Shown here piece after piece: positions 1 to 6,011 of a DNA stretch of 10,760 nucleotides. The stretch covers positions 1 through 10,760 of the forward strand of contig CAMWZE010000023.1 in NCBI GenBank assembly GCA_947178685.1, in the 5' to 3' direction. A program made the position numbers and the translations under genes. Source of the DNA: an uncultured Porphyromonadaceae bacterium. GTDB lineage: Bacteria > Bacteroidota > Bacteroidia > Bacteroidales > Muribaculaceae. Each line of letters opens with the position of its first letter. Within the stretch, counting starts at the first letter, position 1. The notes beneath the pieces were generated by a model, which saw only the letters and a list, made by a program, of their open reading frames with translations, was not told the origin of the DNA and searched no databases.

Positions 1-34
1 AATTAAGGGAAGAGCCGTGTTTTGCCTATTTTTC

Positions 35-68
35 CTTATTTCCGCATGGAGTAGTAATCTTATTTCCG
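35..68. repeat. Direct repeat pair, CTTATTTCCG, in the left-edge intergenic stretch
   Basis: The 10-base word CTTATTTCCG occurs at 35-44 and again at 59-68, 24 bases start to start. The rest of 1-137, downstream of the HAD gene, holds a 12-base perfect palindrome at 116-127 (GGAGCCGGCTCC) but no T-tract after it on either strand, so it is not a convincing terminator. The repeats could be a binding site for a gene lying to the left of the window, or chance in AT-rich DNA. No coding potential is seen in 1-137. Confidence 0.3.
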
Positions 69-137
69 TAGGCTGCATTAACCTTAATCCGGCACACAAT
101 ATTAACAGGAGTTACGGAGCCGGCTCCCACACCCTGC

Positions 138-863
138 TTATTCTCCATCTATGAAGCCAAGCACCTCGTCGAGATTGCTGATGATGTTTGGATGAAGAGT
201 GTCGTCCTCCTCCTGAGTCCAACCCTTCCCTTTCAGCCAGATTGCCTGGCAACCCGCTTTCTCGGCGGGGACGATATCCTTGGAATAGCTGTCGCCTATC
301 ACCAGCACCTCTTCCGGCTTCAGACCGAGAGCCTCCACACCGAGCGTGAAGATCTTCGGATCAGGCTTCCTTACTCCTACGACGGCGCTTTCGATCACCT
401 TCTTGAAATATCCGTCTATACCGAAATCCTTGAGCACTGTCTCGACATTGCCATAGAAATTGCTCACAAGAACCATCGGATATTTTTTCGAGAGGGCGTC
501 GAGTGTAGACTTCGCCTTCTCTACGGATCCCTTGGCCGACTCATAACACAACTCCGCGATCTTCTTGGCCATCGGTTCTATCTGAGCCGGCGGGAAATGC
601 CCGTCTTCCGCAAGCTTCTGGAGCTCTATCTGCATCTTTATGTCGAGCAGGTCGTGAAAGTTGTGATGGGGCAGTATGTGAAGGGTGCGTGCAAGCTCAC
701 GCTCCGCATACACATATGCCTCGCGGAACTCTGCCTTGTCGCAGGCCACTCCGGCTTTCTGCCATGCGCTCCATATCACCTCGCTCCAATGATCGCCTCC
801 GGTGTCGAGGGTGCCCCCGTAGTCGAATATTATACCCTTTACTTTTGTGATGTCGATATTCAT
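138..863 (-). CDS. HAD-superfamily hydrolase-like protein with altered motif I
   Basis: A 241-residue protein of the haloacid dehalogenase superfamily, probably cytosolic, as there is no signal peptide or membrane segment. Motif I is D14-Y-G16-G-T18, so the nucleophile Asp14 is kept but the second Asp of the usual DxDxT is Gly. Motif II is the Ser-Asn at 134-135 after a hydrophobic strand. Lys166 (VRKPDPKIF) fits motif III, and the GDSYSKD stretch with Asp191 and Asp196 fits motif IV. Residues 20-110 form a helical cap of subclass I type. In typical HAD phosphatases the second motif-I Asp is the general acid/base. Family members with another residue there, such as dehalogenases (D-x-Y) and phosphonatase (D-x-A), do different chemistry, so the reaction is left open. 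It follows the CDP-alcohol enzyme after a 95-base gap in the same direction. It may be the last gene of that operon or have its own weak promoter; a near-match to a -7 box (TTAATTTG) lies in the gap but has no good -33. Confidence 0.9.
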   Translation of the reverse strand: MNIDITKVKGIIFDYGGTLDTGGDHWSEVIWSAWQKAGVACDKAEFREAYVYAERELARTLHILPHHNFHDLLDIKMQIELQKLAEDGHFPPAQIEPMAKKIAELCYESAKGSVEKAKSTLDALSKKYPMVLVSNFYGNVETVLKDFGIDGYFKKVIESAVVGVRKPDPKIFTLGVEALGLKPEEVLVIGDSYSKDIVPAEKAGCQAIWLKGKGWTQEEDDTLHPNIISNLDEVLGFIDGE

Positions 864-958
864 AATATTTCGTTTTTATGGTAAATCAAATTAATAAGTA
901 TATGCCGTCGTCTCTGTAAGGTATCGCCGGTGCCTTCCGCCCGCATATATGCAGATTG

Positions 959-1951
959 TCAGTTTTTACCAAGCGATTCCGTCAGCTCGCGACAGATCTT
1001 CTCGTGACGGCACATCATATAAATTAGAACAATATTGAGCACCGTGAGTTCGAAGGCGAAGTAAAGCCAGGGCATACGGAATATGAGGATGGCGGCGAAA
1101 AGTGCGAAGCTGCGCGTGTTGAATGAGAGTATATTCGTATACTTCATCAGTGGCTTGCTCTTTGCACGGAAGGCATCGCGGAAGCTCTGCGGAATATGGT
1201 CGCCATATTTCTCCGCCTGTGCCCGGCGCAGCTTCTGCATGCGTGGAGTGCGCTTCTCCTGCCCCACAGTATAGTTGGTATAGAATGCGAGAGTGAGCTT
1301 CTGCCAAAAATCACGGCTCCAGCTGAGCTGATGGAAACGCTCCCACAGCTTGGAGGCGGTGTCGAGCTCGCTGCCCTCCTTCCCCTTCAGGAAGAAAAGA
1401 TGGAACTGCCGATAGTAGTCGGCCATTGCAGCCTGAGTGGCATGACAGAGACCGGTCACCACAGCCATCACCCAGATCACCCAGTGATGGGCGGAGAAGA
1501 ATTCACTGGTCACATTCTCACGCAGACAGATGGCCACATATATAGCAGCAAACCAAATGTCGCCGCTTACACCGTCAAGTATTCGGCCTATGCGTGAATA
1601 TTGCTTGGTCATGCGGGCAAGCTGACCGTCGGCACTGTCGAAGGAGTCGGCCCACATCAGCAACACCACACCCAGCAGATTTATCCAGAAATTATTGAAA
1701 TAGAAAGCCACGCCGGCTCCCACTCCCAGAAAGATCGATGCTATCGTTATGGCGTTGGGGGTTACGCCAACCTTTGCGGCGAGCTTGGCCCACATAAAGC
1801 CGATGGGACGGTAGAAGATCAGGTCGAACGTCTCCTCCGTGTCCATCGACTTGAGGGAGTCTTGATAGTTAAGAGATGTCGCCTTCTCTTTACCGGCGGC
1901 TTCATCATTATGCCGCTCCCGGCTATCCCCTTTTTTATCCATATCGCTCAT
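959..1951 (-). CDS. CDP-alcohol phosphatidyltransferase family membrane protein
   Basis: An integral membrane enzyme expected to transfer a phospho-alcohol group from a CDP-linked donor to an alcohol or lipid acceptor. Numbered from the longest frame (335 residues, starting at 1966), it has a charged N-terminus of about 45 residues, a core with membrane segments near 72-106, 136-148 and 160-180, a basic soluble stretch at about 190-275, and C-terminal segments near 284-318. The signature is D110-S-A-D113-G-Q-L-A-R118, then G127-R-I-L-D131 and D136. The last two aspartates are four residues apart instead of the usual three (D-G-V-S-G-D). I place the start at Met6 (1951). Its ATG overlaps the TGA of the upstream gene as ATGA, and a GGAGG lies 8 bases before it. 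The alternative at 1966 would put that GGAGG inside the gene. The enzyme is translationally coupled to the ATP-grasp-like gene. Candidate products include inositol-type phospholipid precursors, but the substrate is unknown. Confidence 0.88.
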   Translation of the reverse strand: MSDMDKKGDSRERHNDEAAGKEKATSLNYQDSLKSMDTEETFDLIFYRPIGFMWAKLAAKVGVTPNAITIASIFLGVGAGVAFYFNNFWINLLGVVLLMWADSFDSADGQLARMTKQYSRIGRILDGVSGDIWFAAIYVAICLRENVTSEFFSAHHWVIWVMAVVTGLCHATQAAMADYYRQFHLFFLKGKEGSELDTASKLWERFHQLSWSRDFWQKLTLAFYTNYTVGQEKRTPRMQKLRRAQAEKYGDHIPQSFRDAFRAKSKPLMKYTNILSFNTRSFALFAAILIFRMPWLYFAFELTVLNIVLIYMMCRHEKICRELTESLGKN

Positions 1952-2820
1952 CTCTTCTTCCTCCATTCTTTAATGGCACTGAGCACACATTTGGCTATAT
2001 AGGGGGCTGCCTCCGTGCGGCAGGGGGCGAAACTTGGCCAGTCGTTGAAGTCGATTATCCTGATGGTGCCGTCGGGGTCTACGATGCAGTCGCCTCCATA
2101 GATCTTCACATCAAGGATATCGGCGGCACGCTGACAGGTCTCTTTAAGCTGGTCAAGATCGAAATGCAATCCACGGCTCTTGCCGTTCACAGCCTCATAG
2201 CCATATTTGCTGTGGCCTTCGTCGAAGGGATAAAACCAGAAGAAGAAGGGCTGGCCGCTCACACTGTAGAACTTTATCAGGTCGCCCACAAGATGTCGGT
2301 TGATCACCGCCCTCTTGATGCCACGGTAGAAATATTCATGGAGCACCTCCTGCGCCTCCTCCGGGTGACGGCAGTAGCTCACATCCTCCTTGTGCTGGGC
2401 ATGGAAGTCGCCTCTCTTAATCCAGCAGGAGGTAAAGCCGGCCTCTTTCAGTTCGTTCACTACGCTCTCGTTGGTGTTTACGATAAGGCTGTCAGGATAC
2501 GGTATCTTGTTGCCGAGAAGTATTCGCGTCATTCTCTCGCGTGTGCAGTTCTCTATTCCGTAGCCGGAGTTTATCACGAGGCGGCCCTCATCTTCGAGCG
2601 CCTGCAGCTTGGCAATTGAGGCCTGCTCGCGACACATGTTGAGAATGATCGGTTCCTCTATCACGCCGGCATTGAATTGGTCTTCACTATATACATTCAC
2701 CTCGCAGCCTCGCTTGCGGAGCTGTTCCACAGCAGCGTTGAATATGGCGGCATCGTTGCCGATATGGTTGGGAGAGAAGGCACCGGCCCTCATGACTCCC
2801 GCAATTTTTATGTCAGACAT
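1948..2820 (-). CDS. ATP-grasp-like protein of unknown substrate
   Basis: A 290-residue soluble protein with no signal peptide. I do not recognise a named family, but the layout resembles the ATP-grasp fold of RimK ligases and inositol-polyphosphate 5/6-kinases. Residues 1-90 form an N-terminal alpha/beta domain. Lys135 in the strand SCWIKRG is a candidate ATP-binding lysine. Arg175 and Lys183 (INRHLVGDLIKFYSV) fit the second nucleotide/substrate strand. Asp244 in GGDCIV, then Asp257 and Asn259 in IIDFNDWPSF, fit the metal-binding D...D-x-N pattern. Such enzymes join a carboxylate to an amine or phosphorylate an alcohol, using ATP through a phosphate intermediate. It starts 4 bases after the nucleotidyltransferase stop and overlaps the CDP-alcohol enzyme by ATGA, so it very likely works in the same pathway. 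Whether it modifies the head group before or after transfer cannot be told. The fold call is by eye. Confidence 0.85.
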   Translation of the reverse strand: MSDIKIAGVMRAGAFSPNHIGNDAAIFNAAVEQLRKRGCEVNVYSEDQFNAGVIEEPIILNMCREQASIAKLQALEDEGRLVINSGYGIENCTRERMTRILLGNKIPYPDSLIVNTNESVVNELKEAGFTSCWIKRGDFHAQHKEDVSYCRHPEEAQEVLHEYFYRGIKRAVINRHLVGDLIKFYSVSGQPFFFWFYPFDEGHSKYGYEAVNGKSRGLHFDLDQLKETCQRAADILDVKIYGGDCIVDPDGTIRIIDFNDWPSFAPCRTEAAPYIAKCVLSAIKEWRKKR

Positions 2821-2824
2821 TTTT

Positions 2825-3541
2825 TCAGTTGTTATCGTTTATGAAAGTTTCGGAGTTTACTATATCTGCGGCATGGTCCAAGTATATAATCTTGTTCATA
2901 TCGTAGGCCCGGAGATTGAGACCCGCCTCCACAAGTGCTCTCTGGTAGTTGCGCATGCGCCCTACCCCCGCGTCAAGACAGCGCTTCAGCACCGGGATGG
3001 CCGACTGTCCGAGTCCGTAGATCCCTCCGCTCACATATTTCACACCCTCGCGCCAAGCATCGAGAAAACCGGTGATGCGTCCCTCGGCATCAGTGGCCAC
3101 ATAGAGTGGTTTCTCGTCGTCGATGAAGCCGGTCACGGCCATCACTCCGTCAACGTCCTCCCCTGCATTTTCGAAGGCCGACACATATTTGCTGAAGTCT
3201 TCCTCCCGGAAGATAGTGTCAACCGTGGTTATTATGTAGCGTCCCTTCCCCTCCATAATTTTGGAGAGCTCATAGAAACTGTGCATGGATGTGGGGGTGG
3301 TCTTCACCACCAGGTTGAAGGCGCATGGAAGCTTCGGAGCATTCTCCGTAAGATATTCGGCCACCTCACGCATCTCTTCGTTTACGATAACGCTGATCGA
3401 CTCAGCCCCGCAGCGAGTGAATATATCGATAAGGCGTCCTATCATGGGTTGCCCGTCGATTGTCACCAACGGTTTGGGAAGTGCCACTCCCTCCTGCACA
3501 AGCCGCGAACCCTGTCCGGCGGCGATTATTCCGAAATTCAT
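2825..3541 (-). CDS. Nucleotidyltransferase (sugar-phosphate / phospho-alcohol NTP transferase type)
   Basis: A 238-residue cytosolic enzyme of the Rossmann-like NTP_transferase fold, predicted to join a phosphorylated small molecule to NMP from an NTP with release of pyrophosphate. The N-terminal loop AAGQGSRL (7-14) is the nucleotide-binding G-x-G-x-R motif, and Lys23 in LPKPL is the expected activating lysine. Asp108 in TTVDTIF fits the first metal ligand. The segment LDHAADI (221-227, Asp222) near the C-terminus resembles the second metal site of this fold. There is no C-terminal left-handed beta-helix, so it is not a GlmU-like bifunctional enzyme. It overlaps pdxA by ATGA and is followed 4 bases later by the ATP-grasp-like gene. 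With a CDP-alcohol transferase two genes downstream, a cytidylyltransferase making a CDP-alcohol is the simplest reading. This is inference, and other sugar nucleotides are possible. Confidence 0.9.
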   Translation of the reverse strand: MNFGIIAAGQGSRLVQEGVALPKPLVTIDGQPMIGRLIDIFTRCGAESISVIVNEEMREVAEYLTENAPKLPCAFNLVVKTTPTSMHSFYELSKIMEGKGRYIITTVDTIFREEDFSKYVSAFENAGEDVDGVMAVTGFIDDEKPLYVATDAEGRITGFLDAWREGVKYVSGGIYGLGQSAIPVLKRCLDAGVGRMRNYQRALVEAGLNLRAYDMNKIIYLDHAADIVNSETFINDNN

Positions 3542-4812
3542 TCTGTCTCTGTCTCTTTTGTTTGGTTCTCCTCCTTGTCGCCCGGTTTGCCGTCTGTCTG
3601 TACGGCACCGGAGTCCTTTTTGCTATTGTTTTTCTCGTTGCGTTCCCCCTTTTCGGTGCGCTCTGGCTTATCGTTGCGCTCAGGCTTATCAGTGCGCTCC
3701 GTCTGTTCCGTACGCTCGGGCTTATCGGTGCGCTCGGGCTTCTCCTGACGCTCCCCTTTGTCGGGACGTTCCACCACAATCTTACGGAGAGGATTGGCCG
3801 AGGCCTCAAGATATCGCTCCCGGTTTCTGAGAAGGTCGATGGCTTTATATATAGCCTCGCGCATAGAGGTGGGATCGGCCTCCCCTTTCCATGCTATCCC
3901 GAAGGCGGTGCCATGGTCGGGCGAAGTGCGCACAAACGGCAGCCCGGCGGTGAAGTTCACACCTCTCTCCCCGGCAAGAGCCTTGAAGGGGGCAAGCCCC
4001 TGGTCGTGATACATCGCCACAATTCCGTCAAACTTCCTGTAATCACCCACTCCGAAGAAGCCGTCGGCTGCGAAGGGACCGAACGCGAGCGTTCCGTTCT
4101 CGCGGGCCTCGTTGATGGCCGGTATTATCACCTCCTGTTCCTCCGTCCCGAGCAAACCTCCGTCGCCGGCATGAGGATTAAGCGAAAGTACGGCTATGCA
4201 GGGTCGCACTATGCCGAAATCCTGTTTCAGTGAATTCCGGAGACTCTCTATTGCAGCACCCACCGACTCGCGGGTTACCGCCGCCGCAAGCTTTGCCACC
4301 GGCAGATGGGTGCTCACAAGAGCCACGCGGATTGTGTCGTCGAAGAGTATCATCCTCGATTTATAGCCCTCCCCGGCCTTTGCCTCCAGATATTCCGTGT
4401 GGCCGGGAAACTTGAATTCCTCACTCTGCACGGCCTCCTTTGAGATGGGAGCCGTTACCAGAACATCTATGTCGCCCGCTTCCAGGGCCTCCATCGCCGC
4501 TTCAAGCGAAGCCACGGCAGCCTTTCCGGAAGCCTCTGTCGGCATTCCGGGATTATGCTCGGGCACCTCGGGTGAAATCTCCACCACACTAATCCTGCCC
4601 GGCTGAGCCTGTGCCGCACTGTGAGCCTTGTAGAGTCTCACGCTGTCGAGTCCGAGAAGCTTACGCGCCTTCTCCGCGAGTGCGTGGTAACCGAAAATCA
4701 CCGGAGTGCATATATCGGTCATCCCCTCCTCGCCAATGGCTCCGAGTATCACCTCGTAGCCTATTCCGTTTATATCACCGTGGGTGATACCCACTTTCAC
4801 TGGTCTTGTCAT
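3538..4812 (-). CDS. pdxA: 4-hydroxythreonine-4-phosphate dehydrogenase PdxA with a repeat-bearing C-terminal tail
   Basis: PdxA oxidises 4-phosphohydroxy-L-threonine with NAD in the DXP-dependent branch of pyridoxal 5'-phosphate synthesis; the product decarboxylates and is condensed by PdxJ. The N-terminal motif ITHGDINGIGYEVI (9-22) and the three metal-ligand histidines are visible: His138 (FPGHTEYL), His213 (LNPHAGDGG) and His269 (AMYHDQGLAPFK). The RTSPDHGTAFGIA segment (295-307) is also present. The enzyme proper ends near residue 348, as expected for this family. A further 76 residues follow, very rich in Lys, Glu, Arg, Thr and Asp, predicted disordered, with seven hexapeptide repeats at 352-393. 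The reading frame is intact and its TGA overlaps the next ATG, so the tail is part of the gene. An AAGGA lies 6 bases before the ATG at 4812. It starts 67 bases after the rlmN stop, with no terminator between. Confidence 0.96.
   Translation of the reverse strand: MTRPVKVGITHGDINGIGYEVILGAIGEEGMTDICTPVIFGYHALAEKARKLLGLDSVRLYKAHSAAQAQPGRISVVEISPEVPEHNPGMPTEASGKAAVASLEAAMEALEAGDIDVLVTAPISKEAVQSEEFKFPGHTEYLEAKAGEGYKSRMILFDDTIRVALVSTHLPVAKLAAAVTRESVGAAIESLRNSLKQDFGIVRPCIAVLSLNPHAGDGGLLGTEEQEVIIPAINEARENGTLAFGPFAADGFFGVGDYRKFDGIVAMYHDQGLAPFKALAGERGVNFTAGLPFVRTSPDHGTAFGIAWKGEADPTSMREAIYKAIDLLRNRERYLEASANPLRKIVVERPDKGERQEKPERTDKPERTEQTERTDKPERNDKPERTEKGERNEKNNSKKDSGAVQTDGKPGDKEENQTKETETE
3634..3759 (-). 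repeat. In-frame tandem repeat, 7 x 18 bp, in the pdxA tail
   Basis: Seven contiguous units of 18 bases encode hexapeptides of the form [KQ]-[PGT]-E-R-[TNQ]-[DE] (KGERQE, KPERTD, KPERTE, QTERTD, KPERND, KPERTE, KGERNE). Units differ mostly at third codon positions and at the first, second, fifth and sixth residues, while Glu-Arg is invariant. The frame is kept throughout. Such arrays can gain or lose units by replication slippage without breaking the frame. Confidence 0.9.
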
Positions 4813-4879
4813 CTTGATCCTTGTGATTGTCTTGATAAATTTCTCCCGTCCTGACGGTTAATTCGCCGTCGGATGCGGG

Positions 4880-5920
4880 TCATTTCTTACCGGCCAACAT
4901 TCCGCAGGCGGCCATGATGTCCTCCCCTCTTGAGGTGCGGATGGTGGCGGTGATCCCTTTCGAGTTCAGATGGTTGCGGAACATCAGCATTCTCTCCTCG
5001 CTCGCCGGCTTCAGCTCCACGTCGGGAATGGCATGGAAGCGTATCAGATTCACGCGGCAATCGAGATTACCTATGAGTCGGATAAGCTGGTCGGCATGAG
5101 CTATGTCGTCGTTCACGCCGCGCCACATGATATATTCGAGCGAGAGTCTTCTCTGATGGCTGAAATCGTAGCCGGCGAGCATCTTCATCACGCTCGATAT
5201 CGGAAACGCTTTCTGGGCCGGCATCAGCTGGCCGCGCTCCACCGGATCGGCGGTATGTACGCTCACGGCCACATGCACCTGAGTCTTCTCAAGCAGATCT
5301 TTCAGCTGAGGCAGCTTACCCACGGTGGAGACGGTTATACGTTTCGGGCTCCAAGCCAACCCCCAGGGAGCGGTGAGTATCTCTATCACGGGAAGAACGG
5401 CGTCGAGGTTGTCGAGCGGCTCACCCATACCCATGAACACCACATTGGTGAGCTCTGCCATAGGCTCCTCCCCCTTTGAGGGAACGGGGGGAATGCTCAG
5501 TATCTGGTTTATTATCTGTGCCGGAGTAAGGTTGGCCTTGAAGCCCAGGCGACCCGTGGCGCAGAAATAGCAGTTCATCTTGCAACCGGCCTGCGACGAC
5601 ACGCAGAGCGTTGCGCGGTCTTTATCCGGAATGTAAACACTCTCGATAGTGCGCCCCTGGCCCACGTTGAAGAGATACTTCACGGTGCCGTCGGTCGACT
5701 TCTGTCTTGAAGCCGGTTTCTCCCGGCCTATTATATAGTTTTCCGAAAGCCACTCACGGTTCTTTTTCGAGATATTAACCATCTCGTCGAAATCGGTCAC
5801 TTTCTTCTTGTATAGCCAGTCGGCGAGCTGCTTGCCCACAAACTTCGGCATCCCTCCCGAGAGGGCTATCTTTGTAAGGCCGTCGAGAGTGAGGCCTATC
5901 AATGGAAGTTTCTGTGTCAT
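4880..5920 (-). CDS. rlmN: Dual-specificity RNA methyltransferase RlmN (23S A2503 / tRNA A37)
   Basis: A radical-SAM enzyme of 346 residues, usual for the family, that methylates C2 of adenosine 2503 in 23S rRNA and A37 in some tRNAs. The [4Fe-4S] cluster ligands are Cys113, Cys117 and Cys120 in the C-x3-C-x2-C motif (CKMNCYFC). Cys106 (TLCVSSQAGC) and Cys339 near the C-terminus (AACGML) match the two mechanistic cysteines, the second of which carries the methylene intermediate. GMGEPLDN (about 213-220) is the SAM-contacting GEP-type motif. The N-terminal accessory domain includes the FVGKQLADWLYKK helix (27-40). The ATG lies only 24 bases after the T-tract of a strong terminator. No Shine-Dalgarno is seen, which is normal for this phylum. 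The gene consumes SAM made by the nearby MetK, but no shared regulation is visible. Confidence 0.97.
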   Translation of the reverse strand: MTQKLPLIGLTLDGLTKIALSGGMPKFVGKQLADWLYKKKVTDFDEMVNISKKNREWLSENYIIGREKPASRQKSTDGTVKYLFNVGQGRTIESVYIPDKDRATLCVSSQAGCKMNCYFCATGRLGFKANLTPAQIINQILSIPPVPSKGEEPMAELTNVVFMGMGEPLDNLDAVLPVIEILTAPWGLAWSPKRITVSTVGKLPQLKDLLEKTQVHVAVSVHTADPVERGQLMPAQKAFPISSVMKMLAGYDFSHQRRLSLEYIMWRGVNDDIAHADQLIRLIGNLDCRVNLIRFHAIPDVELKPASEERMLMFRNHLNSKGITATIRTSRGEDIMAACGMLAGKK

Positions 5921-5944
5921 ATTAATATTATCGCCATTTAAGTG

Positions 5945-5977
5945 AAAAAAGGTCGTCGCCTCACTGTGGCGACGACC
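5945..5977 (-). terminator. Intrinsic terminator after the SurA/PpiD-type gene
   Basis: On the minus strand a perfect 10-bp stem (GGTCGTCGCC / GGCGACGACC) with a 7-base loop is followed directly by six T residues. It lies 34 bases after the stop codon of the folding-factor gene and 24 bases before the rlmN ATG, so it should separate the two units. The plus-strand side lacks a T-tract. Confidence 0.93.
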
Positions 5978-6011
5978 CTCTCTATCTGTTTCTTTGCCGG
6001 GGGCACGGCTA

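Noticed and set aside
116..127. Palindrome GGAGCCGGCTCC after the HAD gene as a terminator
   Set aside because: There is no T-tract on either side, so it does not meet the pattern of an intrinsic terminator.
2609..3748. Plus-strand open frame of 379 codons
   Set aside because: It lies antisense across three coupled minus-strand genes with clear family motifs. Its translation has low-complexity Ser/Arg runs opposite the pdxA repeat and no recognisable domain. It is a codon-bias shadow.
3634..3759. Regular repeats considered as a CRISPR array
   Set aside because: The units are contiguous 18-base codon repeats without spacers and encode an in-frame hexapeptide.
3460..4233. Plus-strand frame opposite the pdxA tail with hydrophobic Leu-rich runs
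   Set aside because: The runs are the complement of the Lys/Glu/Arg repeat codons of pdxA. The frame is a mirror of a simple repeat, not a membrane protein.
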